From NCBI RefSeq assembly GCF_014490445.1, contig NZ_JACTUZ010000001.1:62001-126000 (forward strand): a stretch of 64,000 bases of DNA, in the 5' to 3' direction. Numbering within the stretch: the first letter of the stretch is position 1; each line of letters opens with the position of its first letter. Of the stretch, positions 35,659 to 45,082 are shown piece after piece. The notes below the pieces were generated by a model that searched no databases, had not been told where the DNA came from, and saw only the letters and a program-made list of their open reading frames with translations. The DNA is from Pseudoroseomonas ludipueritiae (lineage in GTDB: Bacteria > Pseudomonadota > Alphaproteobacteria > Acetobacterales > Acetobacteraceae). Made by a program: the position numbers and the translations under genes.

Positions 35659-36630
35659 ATGTCGTTCCATCGCCGCGACCTGCTGCTGGGCGGGCTAGGC
35701 CTGCCCTTCATCGCCCGCGCCGCCAGCGCCCAGGCCAGTTGGCCGACCCGCACCGTCCATGTCACCGTTCCTTATTCGCCCGGTGGCGGCACCGATGTCT
35801 TCGCCCGACTGCTGGCGGAAGGGCTGCGCAACGCGGTGGGCCAGAGCCTGGTGATCGAGAACCGGGTGGGCGGCAACGGCGTCATCGGCTCGCAGCAGGT
35901 CTCGCGCGCCGAGGGAGACGGTTATTCCCTGTTGGTGGTGACGAATACCCACACCATGAATAAATACGCGATGCAGTCCGTGCCCTTCGACCCGGTGACG
36001 GACTTCACGCCCATCAGCCTGCTCTCCAGCTTCCCGATGGTCATCGCGGCCTCGGCCAATGCACCCTTCAAGGACGTGGCCGGTCTGATTGCCCATGCCA
36101 AGGCGCATCCCGGAGAGGTCAGCTTCGGCAGCTCAGAGGCTTCGACCTCCTATGGCGGCAATGAATTCGCCCGCCTCGCCGGCATCAAGATGGAGGAAGT
36201 GGCATACCGGGGCGGCGCACCGCTGATGAACGACATTGTCGCCGGCAACCTGCCCCTGGGCTGGACCAGCATTCTCTCCGCCGGCCCCTACTTCAAGAAT
36301 GACCGGGTACGCATCCTGGCGGTGACCTCCGCCAGCCGTTCACCGCTGCAGCCGCAGATTCCGACCGTGGTGGAAGCAGGGTTGCCCGGCTATGACTTCG
36401 CCGGCTGGTACGGCATGCTTGGTCCTGTCGGCATGAAGCCCGAAACGGCGGAGGCCATCCATGCCGCCAATCTCAAGGCGGCAGCCCTGCCTCAGTACCG
36501 GGACCGCTTCATCGAACTCGGCGCCGATCTCAGGATGTTGGGTCCCAAGGATTTCGCCGCGCATCTGCGGCAGGAGGACGGCCGCTGGGCTGAGGCTTCG
36601 AAGACCGGGCTGATCAAGCCCTTGCAGTAG
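35659..36630 (+). CDS. Bug-family tripartite tricarboxylate transporter substrate-binding protein
   Basis: 323 residues. The N-terminus MSFHRRDLLLGGLGLPFIARAASAQA carries a twin-arginine-like signal, then the mature part starts with WPTRTVHVTVPYSPGGGTD, the Bug ligand-cradle motif. RGGAPLMNDIVAGNL in the second lobe is also typical. These periplasmic proteins bind carboxylates for TctAB transporters. No tctA or tctB is nearby, as is usual for the many orphan Bug genes in this group. Ligand unknown. Confidence 0.9.
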   Translation: MSFHRRDLLLGGLGLPFIARAASAQASWPTRTVHVTVPYSPGGGTDVFARLLAEGLRNAVGQSLVIENRVGGNGVIGSQQVSRAEGDGYSLLVVTNTHTMNKYAMQSVPFDPVTDFTPISLLSSFPMVIAASANAPFKDVAGLIAHAKAHPGEVSFGSSEASTSYGGNEFARLAGIKMEEVAYRGGAPLMNDIVAGNLPLGWTSILSAGPYFKNDRVRILAVTSASRSPLQPQIPTVVEAGLPGYDFAGWYGMLGPVGMKPETAEAIHAANLKAAALPQYRDRFIELGADLRMLGPKDFAAHLRQEDGRWAEASKTGLIKPLQ

Positions 36631-36716
36631 TCATCATGCTCAGCCACGCGGCCGACGTCGCGTGGCTTCCGCGCCAGTCTAGTGCCGGCCGGCCAGCGGC
36701 GTGATATGCGCGGCAC

Positions 36717-37412
36717 ATGGACCTGCCGCTGACGCTTCTGGATTGCATCGCCCTCGCTGTCTTCGCCCTCTGCTGGGCCGGCTATGCCGCCGTGGTGGAC
36801 CGCGTGCCCTCCATCCACGCCCGCAGTGTCATTGCCGCCATGGACGAGCACCGCCGGCGTTGGATGCGCATGACGTTGCAGCGGGAGAACCGGATCGCCG
36901 ATATCAGCATCATCGGCAACCTGATGACGAGCACCTCCTTCCTGGCGAATACCAGCATCTTCATCCTGGGCGGGCTGGTGGCGCTGCTCGGCGCACCCGA
37001 GATCGGGCAGCGGATCTTCGGCGCCGTGCCCTTCGCGGCCCTGCCGGAGAACGTAGTTGCTTGGGAAGTGCGGCTCTTCCTGCTGATCTTTATCTTTGTG
37101 CGCGCTTTCTTCGAACTCACCTGGGCTTTGCGGCAGTTCAATTACGCCAGCACCTGCATCGGTGCGCTGGGCCATGGGCCGGAGTGGACGGCACAGGCGG
37201 ATGTGGCGGCACAGGTCGCCAACCGTGGCGCGCGGCACTTCAACACCGGCCTGAGGGCCTACTACTTCGGCCTCGCCGCCCTGGCCTGGATCGTCCATCC
37301 GGTGGCGTTGATGCTCAGCAGCCTTCTGGTCCTGTCGGAGCTGCACCGGCGTGAGTTCCGTTCCGTGGTGCGGGATGCGTTGCGCACCCGGCCACCGGCA
37401 GGCACCGCCTGA
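36717..37412 (+). CDS. DUF599 domain-containing membrane protein
   Basis: 231 residues with about four hydrophobic segments (near 6-26, 65-90, 115-140, 180-205). It begins MDLPLTLLDCIALAVFALCW and contains RRRWMRMTLQRENRIADISIIGNLM and FNYASTCIGA, the pattern of DUF599. Function unknown; inner membrane. It follows the Bug gene in the same direction with an 86-base gap and may be separately transcribed. Confidence 0.83.
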   Translation: MDLPLTLLDCIALAVFALCWAGYAAVVDRVPSIHARSVIAAMDEHRRRWMRMTLQRENRIADISIIGNLMTSTSFLANTSIFILGGLVALLGAPEIGQRIFGAVPFAALPENVVAWEVRLFLLIFIFVRAFFELTWALRQFNYASTCIGALGHGPEWTAQADVAAQVANRGARHFNTGLRAYYFGLAALAWIVHPVALMLSSLLVLSELHRREFRSVVRDALRTRPPAGTA

Positions 37413-37552
37413 ACAATCCGCAGGCAGCCTCTCCAGACCCGTTGCACGCCATCTGGGCATCTAGTGCGCAGGTGCCCAATTTCCCAGCTGCCTGCGGCTT
37501 GACGCCGCGCCTTCCGGCCGCCTTTTCTGGGCTCAAACGGAGGCTACCTGCC

Positions 37553-38569
37553 ATGCAACGTCGTCACCTGATGATCGCCGCCAGCACAGCGCTTGCCCTG
37601 CCCGCCATCCGCCCGGCCCGTGCGCAAGGCACGCCTGTCCGCTTCGTGCTGGACTGGGCGCTGCAGGGCAACCACGCAATGTGGATCCTGGCCGATGACA
37701 AGGGCATCTTCCGCGAGAACGGCCTTTCCGTGAAAATCGACCGAGGCTTCGGCTCGGGCGACACGGCGGTGAAGGTAGCCTCGGGCGCCTATGACATCGG
37801 CTTCACCGATATCAGCACGGCGGTGAAGCTAAATGCCGACAACCCTGATAAGCGGCTGGTCTCGATCTATCAGGTCTTCGATCGCACGGCCGCGGCGGTG
37901 ATCACGCTGAAGGGGCGCGGCATCGACAACCCCAAGGACGTGGCCGGCAAGAAGCTGGGTGCGCCGGAAGGCGAAGGCAGCCGCATGATCTTCCCGGCCT
38001 TCGCCAAGGCCGCCGGTATCGAGGCCGGCAAGATCAACTGGACCAGCATGGCCGCCAATCTGCGGGACACGATGCTGGCTCAGGGCCAGGTGGATGCCGT
38101 CACCGGCTTTCTCTTCACCACCTATTTCAATCTGGTCGGCATCGGCATCCCCGAGGACCGAATCCTCGCCTGGCCCTATGCCGAGAACGGCCTTGACCTC
38201 TACGGCAGCGCCGTGGTGGCCCGCGCGGACTGGCTGGAGAAGAACCCGCAGGTGGCGGCGGCTTTCGTGAAGTCCTCCATCCTCGGCCTGCGGGCGCTGT
38301 TGGCGGATGTTCCCGGCGGTATGGCGGCCATCAAGAAGCGCGAGCCTTTGTTCGACGAGGCGCTGGAAGCCCGCCGCTTTGCCATGACGCGGGACCGCTC
38401 CATCCTGACGCCGAACGTGAAGCAGAACGGCTTCGGCTATCTGGACAGGACCCGCGCCGAGACGCTGATCCGCGTCAATGCCGAGGCCTATGGCATCTCC
38501 AATCCGCCAAGCGTCGCCAGCATGTTCACCGACAAGTTCCTGCCGCCGGTGGCCGAGCGTCAGATCTGA
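37553..38569 (+). CDS. NMT1/THI5-like ABC transporter substrate-binding protein
   Basis: 338 residues from ATG 37553 with GGAGG 9 bases upstream; an earlier in-frame ATG is rejected because it lies before the signal peptide (MQRRHLMIAASTALALPAIRPARA). The mature protein has the SsuA/NMT1 fold: VRFVLDWALQGNHAMWILADDKGIF, GSGDTAVKVASGAYDIGF, and DAVTGFLFTTYFN. Ligands of this family include thiamine precursors, nitrate, taurine and aromatic sulfonates. No permease or ATPase genes accompany it. A terminator follows. Confidence 0.88.
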   Translation: MQRRHLMIAASTALALPAIRPARAQGTPVRFVLDWALQGNHAMWILADDKGIFRENGLSVKIDRGFGSGDTAVKVASGAYDIGFTDISTAVKLNADNPDKRLVSIYQVFDRTAAAVITLKGRGIDNPKDVAGKKLGAPEGEGSRMIFPAFAKAAGIEAGKINWTSMAANLRDTMLAQGQVDAVTGFLFTTYFNLVGIGIPEDRILAWPYAENGLDLYGSAVVARADWLEKNPQVAAAFVKSSILGLRALLADVPGGMAAIKKREPLFDEALEARRFAMTRDRSILTPNVKQNGFGYLDRTRAETLIRVNAEAYGISNPPSVASMFTDKFLPPVAERQI

Positions 38570-38577
38570 CCCGCGCA

Positions 38578-38611
38578 GGGCAGCCGAAACCTTGGACACG
38601 GCTGCCCTTTT
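38578..38611 (+). terminator. Rho-independent terminator after the NMT1-like gene
   Basis: Nine-base stem GGGCAGCCG / CGGCTGCCC with a 12-base loop and four T immediately after, starting 9 bases past the stop codon. Downstream is the next gene in the same direction. Confidence 0.8.
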
Positions 38612-38637
38612 CTCCCATGTCTATGGGGGAGATGATC

Positions 38638-39180
38638 ATGAAGCATATTGCAGCGGCCTTCGCGCTTTGCCTGACAGCCGGCGCCACGCAGGCCGCACCG
38701 CTGCGGGACAATGCCACCGGCCTCGCTGTCGATCCGCCGCCCGGCTATACCGTCAAGGCTGAAGCCCCGGACAGGCAACATGCTTCCAGCTTCTCCGTGA
38801 AGCGCGCGGGCGAGACAGCCACTGGTTGCCAGATTGGCTTCACGCGCGTGGCAGGCAATGCACGGCGGAGCCAGCCCGAGATCAACGCCATGATCGGCAG
38901 CGCCGCCGGACAGGAAGCCGGGCGAGCCACTCTCGCATCCGTCTATGATGTCACGGAGAGCGCCACGGTCCAGCTCGGCGATGTCAGCGCCCTGCTCTTC
39001 CTGGCTAGCTTCAAGCGGCATCCGAAGCTGCCGCCGGAAGCGCTGAACATCCGCACCCTCTTCGCGATCCTGGAAACGCCGCGTGGCCGCACCAGCATTG
39101 TCTGCGCCGCGCAGAAGGGGGAGTTCGCCAGCCGCCGCCCCGAGTTCGAGGCGGTGGTGCGTGGCACTACGCCGCCCTGA
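38638..39180 (+). CDS. Hypothetical exported protein
   Basis: 180 residues from ATG 38638, with GGGGGAG 6 bases upstream; in-frame ATGs at 38617, 38623 and 38632 exist but lie before this site. The N-terminus MKHIAAAFALCLTAGATQA is a clear signal peptide, so the protein is periplasmic. The mature part has two Cys (GCQIGF and IVCAAQKG) that could form a disulfide. No family recognised. It sits after a terminator and is probably its own transcript, convergent with the HerA-like gene. Confidence 0.72.
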   Translation: MKHIAAAFALCLTAGATQAAPLRDNATGLAVDPPPGYTVKAEAPDRQHASSFSVKRAGETATGCQIGFTRVAGNARRSQPEINAMIGSAAGQEAGRATLASVYDVTESATVQLGDVSALLFLASFKRHPKLPPEALNIRTLFAILETPRGRTSIVCAAQKGEFASRRPEFEAVVRGTTPP

Positions 39181-39206
39181 TACGAAAGAAAAAGTTTCGA
39201 ACAGTT

Positions 39207-40688
39207 TCAGGTGGCGTTGGGGTCGCCTGGGGCGGTTTCCCAGCCTAGTTCCACCAAGGCAACGATTCGCCGCCCGGCGGCGTCAGGGCGGCAGACGATG
39301 GCCCCCTGCTCTTCCATATAAGACAGCAGCCGGCGGGCCCGGCCAACCGAACGGGTGCCATAGGCCTGGGCGATGACCGCATCGGAGGGGCATGGAGACC
39401 GCTCCAGCGCCGCGCGGCCCAGCAGCAGGAAAACACCCTGCACGTCCTCCGGCAGCGCGGCGGCGCGGGCATGGATCTGCTGCCATTCCTCGCCTTCAGC
39501 GGCCTCGGCGCTGATGCCGGCCCTGGCGACCGCCAGCATGCGGCGGAAGGCGGGGATCTCCGGCGGCTTACCCGGCACGGCGTGGATGCGCAGGCGCACC
39601 AGGAAGTCCTGGTACAGCACGGAGACACTGCGAAAGGCGGCCTCCGGCTCCGCCAGGATCTGCCGCAGGATCTTCTCAAGCTGCGTCTTGCGGGCGGCGA
39701 GTTCCTCGGCCGTCGGCGCGGGTTCGGCACGGACCTGCGGCGCTACCGGGCGTGCCTGGGCGAGCTGTGACAGGATATCCGGCGGTGGCGCGGCTGGCGG
39801 GCGGCGTGGCGGCGGGCGGATGGGGTCCGGCGCGGAAACAGCGCTCATCACCAGTTCCCGCGCTTCTTCTGGCGCCGTCTGCGGCAGCGGCACCAGCGAA
39901 GGGTTGGTGCCACGGGATTCGGTCTCCACGGCGCCAATGCGGATCGGCAGCGGCCGGCGGGACAAGGCCGGCCCCAGCGCGACGAAGCTACCGCGCGGCA
40001 GGTCCCGGAACATCTCGGCCTGCCGCCGCTCCATGCCCAGCAGATCGGCGGCACGTGCCATGTCGATATCCAGGAAGGTGCGGCCCATCAGGAAGTTCGA
40101 GGCCTCGGCGGCGACATTCTTGGCCAGCTTCGCCAGCCGCTGGGTGGCGATGATGCCGGCCAGCCCACGCTTCCGGCCACGCGACATCAGGTTGGCCATG
40201 GCGCCCAGGGATGCCCGGCGGGCTTCGTCCGATACCTCGCCAGCGGCGGCGGGGGCGAAAAGCTGCGCCTCGTCCACCACCACCAGCATGGGCGCCCAAA
40301 AGTCGCGCTCCGCATCGAAGAGGCCGCCCAGGAAGGCAGCGGCATGGCGCATCTGCCCGTCGGCGTCCAGGCCTTCCAGGTTCAGCACCACGGAAATCCG
40401 GTGCGTGCGGACCTTGTCCGCGGCACGCTGGAGGGCCGCCTCAGTATGCTCGGCGGCGTCGATGACGAGATGGCCGAAGCGGTCGGCCAGGGTGACGAAA
40501 TCTCCCTCGGGGTCGATCACCGCCTGCTGCACCCAGGGCGCGGATTGTTCCAGCAGGCGCCGCAGCAGATGGGACTTGCCGGAGCCGGAATTGCCCTGCA
40601 CCAGCAAGCGTGTGGCCAGCAGTTCCTCCAGGTCCAGCGTGGCCGGCTGGCCGGTGCTGGTGCTGCCCATCTCGATGCCGACTGTCAT
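39207..40688 (-). CDS. HerA-like ATP-binding protein (DUF87 type)
   Basis: 493 residues from ATG 40688, with GGAGACGGGA upstream. Walker A GNSGSGKS lies at residues 32-39 and Walker B LVVVDEAQ at about 133-140, followed by GRKRGLAGIIATQRLAKLAKNVA, the arginine-finger/sensor area of HerA/FtsK-like motor ATPases. Residues 265-310 are a Pro-rich linker; the C-terminal ~180 residues contain helical and winged-helix-like sequence (SDAVIAQAYGTRSVGRARRLLSYMEEQG). No NurA nuclease or SIR2 partner is adjacent. Cellular role unknown. Confidence 0.85.
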   Translation of the reverse strand: MTVGIEMGSTSTGQPATLDLEELLATRLLVQGNSGSGKSHLLRRLLEQSAPWVQQAVIDPEGDFVTLADRFGHLVIDAAEHTEAALQRAADKVRTHRISVVLNLEGLDADGQMRHAAAFLGGLFDAERDFWAPMLVVVDEAQLFAPAAAGEVSDEARRASLGAMANLMSRGRKRGLAGIIATQRLAKLAKNVAAEASNFLMGRTFLDIDMARAADLLGMERRQAEMFRDLPRGSFVALGPALSRRPLPIRIGAVETESRGTNPSLVPLPQTAPEEARELVMSAVSAPDPIRPPPRRPPAAPPPDILSQLAQARPVAPQVRAEPAPTAEELAARKTQLEKILRQILAEPEAAFRSVSVLYQDFLVRLRIHAVPGKPPEIPAFRRMLAVARAGISAEAAEGEEWQQIHARAAALPEDVQGVFLLLGRAALERSPCPSDAVIAQAYGTRSVGRARRLLSYMEEQGAIVCRPDAAGRRIVALVELGWETAPGDPNAT

Positions 40689-40761
40689 TCCCGTCTCCGT
40701 TGCGCGGTGTGCGGTATAGCGGCGCAGGACCAGGCTTGCCATTCATGGTGCCCCCTGGTGC

Positions 40762-42261
40762 ATGCTGTCTGCCATGAACCGTCAGCTGATCTCCGGTGCC
40801 CGGGTGCTCACCCCGGATGCCACCGAAGCCCCCCTCGCTGCCATCTTGGTCGAGGACGGCCGCATCGCCGCCATCCTGCCCCCCGATGCGGTGGTGGAGG
40901 ATGCCGAGCGCCATGATGCCTCTGGCCGCCTTGTCATCCCCGGCCTGGTGAATGGCCATACCCACGGCCATGGCGGCCTCGCCAAGGGCGCCGGCGACAA
41001 GTGGGACCTGTCCCTGCTGCTGGCGCATGCCCCCTGGGTCGGCGGCGGACGTGGATTGGTGGAGAAGCGCCTTTCCACCACCCTGGCAGCGGTCGAGATG
41101 CTGAAGAAGGGCTGCACCGCGGCCTTCGACCTTTCCGCCGAATTTCCCGGCCCGACGCAGGAAGGGCTGGATGCCATGGCGGAGGCTTATGCCGAGGTCG
41201 GGCTTCGGGCCGTGCTGGCACCCATGATTGCCGACCGCAGCTTCTTCCAGGCGACGCCCGGCTTGATCGAAGCCTTGCCGGAAGGCCAGAGGGAGCGTGC
41301 CGCCGCGATGCGGATGGCGGATGGGGCCGCCACCCTGGCCACGATCGATGCCGCCGCGCGCTCCTGGCGCCATGATGCCTCGGGCGTGGCGCTCGGCATC
41401 GCACCCACCATCCCGCTGCACTGCTCGGATGACTTCATGCGCGGCTGCCAACGGCTGTCGGACGAGCATGGGTTGCGGATGCAGACCCATGTCTCCGAGG
41501 CGCGCTACCAGGCTGCCGGGGGCGAGGTCATGTACGGCTCAACCCTGCTGGGCCATATGGACCGGCTGGGGCTGGTGACCGCGCGCTTCAGCGTCGCGCA
41601 TGGGGTTTGGTTGACACAGGAGGATCTGGAGCTGCTCGCCGCGCGCGGCGCCGGCTTGTCCCACAATCCTGGCGCCAATATGCGGCTGGCCTCCGGCATC
41701 GCGCCCGCACGGGCAGCCATCCGCGCCGGCGTCCAGGTCGGCATTGGCACCGACGGCTCTTCTTCCTCGGACAACCAGAACATGTTCGAGGCCATGCGGC
41801 TCGCTGCCTTCGCCTCCCGCCTCTGGGAAGAGGCTGAGGAAGACGACTGGCTGGGCACGGCCGAGACCGTGCGGCTGGCGACGGAAGGCTCTGCCGCCAT
41901 CCTGGGGCTGCAGGCCGGCAGTATCGCCCCAGGCAAGCTGGCGGATCTCGTCTTTCTCGACCTCGACCACATCAACTGGCTGCCCCTCAACAATGCCGCC
42001 AACCAGTTGGTCTGGACCGAGGACGGCAGCGCAGTGCGGGATGTCATGGTCGGCGGCGCATGGAAGCTGCGCCAAGGCTGCGTACTGGGGCTGGACGAAG
42101 CCAGGCTGGCTGCCGAGGCGCGTGCCGCCGCCGCCCGCCTCGCCGAAGCCACAACCGAGAGCCGCGCCTGGTGCGAGGCCATCGCCCCGCATGTCGCCTG
42201 CCATTGCCGTGCCCTTGCCGGGCGCTTCACAAGAGCCCGCCGCCTGTTGCGCGCCGACTAG
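40762..42261 (+). CDS. Amidohydrolase family protein (TRZ/ATZ deaminase type)
   Basis: 499 residues; ATG 40774 is an alternative start that matches the domain start (MNRQLISGARVLTPDA). Metal-dependent TIM-barrel hydrolase. The first metal motif is VNGHTHGHGG, the third-strand region LHCSDDF is followed by QTHVSE, then AHGVWL, and the catalytic Asp lies in GTDGSSSSDNQNMFEAM. The C-terminal beta domain has GKLADLVFLDLD. These features fit deaminases of purines, pyrimidines or triazines such as 8-oxoguanine or methylthioadenosine deaminase; the substrate is undetermined. It ends overlapping a small convergent gene. Confidence 0.87.
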   Translation: MLSAMNRQLISGARVLTPDATEAPLAAILVEDGRIAAILPPDAVVEDAERHDASGRLVIPGLVNGHTHGHGGLAKGAGDKWDLSLLLAHAPWVGGGRGLVEKRLSTTLAAVEMLKKGCTAAFDLSAEFPGPTQEGLDAMAEAYAEVGLRAVLAPMIADRSFFQATPGLIEALPEGQRERAAAMRMADGAATLATIDAAARSWRHDASGVALGIAPTIPLHCSDDFMRGCQRLSDEHGLRMQTHVSEARYQAAGGEVMYGSTLLGHMDRLGLVTARFSVAHGVWLTQEDLELLAARGAGLSHNPGANMRLASGIAPARAAIRAGVQVGIGTDGSSSSDNQNMFEAMRLAAFASRLWEEAEEDDWLGTAETVRLATEGSAAILGLQAGSIAPGKLADLVFLDLDHINWLPLNNAANQLVWTEDGSAVRDVMVGGAWKLRQGCVLGLDEARLAAEARAAAARLAEATTESRAWCEAIAPHVACHCRALAGRFTRARRLLRAD

Positions 42262-42569
42262 CGCAGCGCCGCTTCCGCCCGCCGCACGCCTGCCAGTGGC
42301 AGGCGTGCGCGGCCCACCACCTGGTCCTTCACCACGACCAGCCAACGGTTATCCGGCACCGGCGGGCGTAGCTCGACCACCCGCGCCTCGTCGTCCAGGG
42401 CCACGGCATGGCGGAGGCGCCAACGGAACCACACAGGCCCCTGAACGCGAACGACGCGGGCGATGGTCTCGCCCGCGTCGTTGCAACCGATCCACTCCAG
42501 CGCCGAGGGGGGGTTACCCTCCCCGGCTGCCGGGTCTGCGATGCGGCCTCGCTGCCAGCGGAGCCGCAC
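42258..42569 (-). CDS. Hypothetical small protein downstream of fusA
   Basis: 103 residues from a GTG start 8 bases after the fusA stop, on the same strand, with GAGG at suitable spacing. Composition is ordinary (WFRWRLRHAVALDD, VPDNRWLVVVKDQVVGRARLPL) and looks like a beta-rich small domain. No family recognised. It overlaps the convergent amidohydrolase stop by 4 bases and fills what would otherwise be a gap, which supports it weakly. It could be a chance open frame. Confidence 0.5.
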   Translation of the reverse strand: MRLRWQRGRIADPAAGEGNPPSALEWIGCNDAGETIARVVRVQGPVWFRWRLRHAVALDDEARVVELRPPVPDNRWLVVVKDQVVGRARLPLAGVRRAEAALR

Positions 42570-42577
42570 CGCGCGCC

Positions 42578-44671
42578 TCAGGCGCTCTGCTTCATGATCT
42601 CGTCCGCGACGTTGCGCGGCACCGGATCGTAGTGGTGGAACTGCATGGAGAAGGACGCACGGCCCTTCGTCATGCCACGCAGGTTGGAAATGTAGCCAAA
42701 CATCTCCTTCAGCGGCACGTGAGCGCGGACGATGACCGAAGTGCCGGCCATGTCCTGGCTCTGGATGATGCCGCGGCGGCGGTTCAGGTCGCCCACGACG
42801 TCACCCACGTGATCCTGCGGCGTGGTGACTTCCACGTCCATGATCGGCTCCAGGATCACCGGGCCGGCCTTCTTCATGCCTTCGCGGAAGCAGGCCTTGG
42901 CGGCGATTTCGAAGGCCAGGGCGCTGGAGTCCACGTCGTGGTACTTGCCGTCCACCAGGGAGAACTTGAAGTCCACCGTGGGGAAGCCGGCCAGCACGCC
43001 CGTGTCGGCCTGCACCTTGATGCCCTTGTCGACAGCCGGGATGTATTCCTTCGGCACCGAACCACCAACGACGGCATTGACGAACTCGATGCCCTCGTTG
43101 CGCTCCTTCGGCTCGAAGGTGATCTTCACCTCGGCGAACTGACCCGAACCACCCGACTGCTTCTTGTGGGTGTAGGTCTCGGTGTGGGACTTCGTGATCG
43201 TCTCACGATAGGCCACCTGCGGCGCGCCGATATTGGCGTCGACGCCATACTCGCGGCGCAGACGGTCGATGATGATCTCGAGGTGCAGCTCGCCCATGCC
43301 GGACAGGATGGTCTGGCCGGTTTCCTGGTCGGTCTTCAGGCGCAGCGAGGGATCCTCACCGGCCAGCTTCTGCAGGCCGAGCGTCATCTTCTCGACGCCG
43401 TCCTTGGTCTTCGGCTCGACGGAGATGTCGATAACCGGGACCGGGAAAGCCATACGCTCGAGCACGACGGGGTCCGCCGGGTCAGCCAGGGTGTCACCCG
43501 TCAGGGTGTCCTTCAGGCCCACGATGGCGACGATGTCGCCGGCGAACACTTCCTTCACTTCCTCACGCTTGTCGGCGTGCATCTGGAACATGCGGCCGAT
43601 GCGTTCCTTGTTGCCCTTGGCGGTGTTCAGGACAGTGTCGCCCTGGCGCACCACGCCGGCATAAACGCGGATGAAGGTCAGGTTGCCGTACTTGTCGTTG
43701 ATCATCTTGAAGGCGAGCGCGGAGAAGGGCGCGGTCTCGCTCACTTCGATGATGCGGCGCGGCGTCGTCTCATCCTGGCCTTCCTCGGGGGCGACCATGA
43801 TGCCTTCGACTTCAACCGGGCTCGGCAGGTAGTCGCAGACGGCGTCCAGCAGCGGCTGCACGCCCTTGTTCTTGAAGGAGGAGCCACAGACCACCGGGCG
43901 GAAGGTGCCGGCGATCGTGCCCTTCTTGATGCACTTCTTCAGGGTCTCGACGGAAACGTCACCCTTGTCGAAGTACTCTTCCATCGCCGCGTCATCGACG
44001 GACAGGGCGGTGTCGAGCAGGATCTGGCGATACTCGGCCGCCTTGTCCTTCAGGTCGTCGGGGATCGGGGCCTCGTGGTACTTGGCGCCGAGTTCGTCGC
44101 CTTCCCAGACCAGGGCCTTCATCTCGACCAGGTCGACGATGCCCTTCAGGTTGTCCTCGATGCCGATCGGCAGCTGCAGGGCGACCCAGTTGATGCCAAG
44201 CTTCTCGGTCAGCGTCTCGGCAGCGCGGTAGAAGTCGGCGCCGGTGCGGTCCAGCTTGTTGATGTAGATGATGCGCGGGACGTTGTAGCGGTCGGCCAGG
44301 CGCCAGTTGGTCTCGGACTGCGGCTGCACGCCGGCCACGCCCTCGATCACGAAGACCGCGCCATCGAGCACGCGCAGCGAGCGGTTCACCTCGATGTTGA
44401 AGTCGATGTGGCCCGGGGTGTCGATGACGTTGATCCGGTGCCCCTTCCACTCGGCCGTCACGGCAGCGGAGGTGATCGTGATGCCACGCTCACGCTCCTG
44501 CTCCATGTAGTCGGTGGTGGTGTTGCCCTCGTGGACCTCACCGATCTTGTGGGACTTGCCGGTGTAGTAGAGAATCCGCTCGGTCGTGGTCGTCTTGCCG
44601 GCGTCAATATGCGCCGTGATACCGATATTGCGGATCTTGTCGAGCGGGGTGCGCGCCACGGGGGCCTCCAT
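42578..44671 (-). CDS. fusA: Translation elongation factor G
   Basis: 697 residues from ATG 44671; an in-frame ATG two codons upstream is possible. Drives ribosome translocation using GTP. Seen: G1 [13 protein letters not shown], switch [23 protein letters not shown]3 DTPGHIDF, G4 NKLD. Domains II to V follow, with [12 protein letters not shown] and [15 protein letters not shown]. Length is normal. It stands alone here and not in the usual rpsL-rpsG-fusA-tuf cluster. Small differences from the consensus (for example [15 protein letters not shown]) leave room for it being a second EF-G copy. Confidence 0.93.
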   Translation of the reverse strand: MEAPVARTPLDKIRNIGITAHIDAGKTTTTERILYYTGKSHKIGEVHEGNTTTDYMEQERERGITITSAAVTAEWKGHRINVIDTPGHIDFNIEVNRSLRVLDGAVFVIEGVAGVQPQSETNWRLADRYNVPRIIYINKLDRTGADFYRAAETLTEKLGINWVALQLPIGIEDNLKGIVDLVEMKALVWEGDELGAKYHEAPIPDDLKDKAAEYRQILLDTALSVDDAAMEEYFDKGDVSVETLKKCIKKGTIAGTFRPVVCGSSFKNKGVQPLLDAVCDYLPSPVEVEGIMVAPEEGQDETTPRRIIEVSETAPFSALAFKMINDKYGNLTFIRVYAGVVRQGDTVLNTAKGNKERIGRMFQMHADKREEVKEVFAGDIVAIVGLKDTLTGDTLADPADPVVLERMAFPVPVIDISVEPKTKDGVEKMTLGLQKLAGEDPSLRLKTDQETGQTILSGMGELHLEIIIDRLRREYGVDANIGAPQVAYRETITKSHTETYTHKKQSGGSGQFAEVKITFEPKERNEGIEFVNAVVGGSVPKEYIPAVDKGIKVQADTGVLAGFPTVDFKFSLVDGKYHDVDSSALAFEIAAKACFREGMKKAGPVILEPIMDVEVTTPQDHVGDVVGDLNRRRGIIQSQDMAGTSVIVRAHVPLKEMFGYISNLRGMTKGRASFSMQFHHYDPVPRNVADEIMKQSA

Positions 44672-45082
44672 ACGCATCGCGGCGCCAGCCGCGTGGAACA
44701 TCTCTGCGGCGCCGACGACGCCGATTTGTAGCACGGCGCGAGCCGCGCGGGAATCACGATGCGGGCCAGCGGCGGTCCTGTGCACCGCGCACTCGCCCGT
44801 CTCGTCCAAGCCCGGTCGCCGCGACCGGAGCATCAGCCCCGCCCGAAGGCAGGGACCGCACGGGCCAGGCGGAAAGCATCCTGGCGCCATCGATGCCGAA
44901 ACGATCGCTGCGGCCCGTTGGTGCCGTGGACCCGCACTGCGAGTCCCTTCGGCACCGGCCGTTGCGGGCGGCAGATGCACCGGATCGGCCCCCATTGCAA
45001 GCGGTAAGACCAAACCGCTCTTCGTCGGCCGGCACCAAGACGGCCGGGGATGTTACATTTCCTGAAACACGGCGGGGATGGG
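44672..45082. other. Divergent intergenic region between fusA and the DUF1800 gene
   Basis: 411 bases with no supported gene. Two dyads are visible: CCGGTCGC / GCGACCGG at 44812-44828 around a single C, and AGCGGT / ACCGCT at 45000-45019 with an 8-base loop. Promoters for both flanking genes must lie here. Short open frames exist but have no recognisable content. Confidence 0.5.

Noticed and set aside
41744-44731. A 995-codon plus-strand frame across the amidohydrolase end and opposite fusA
   Set aside because: It is antisense to fusA and in a shifted frame of the amidohydrolase; composition is a shadow of those genes with no domain.
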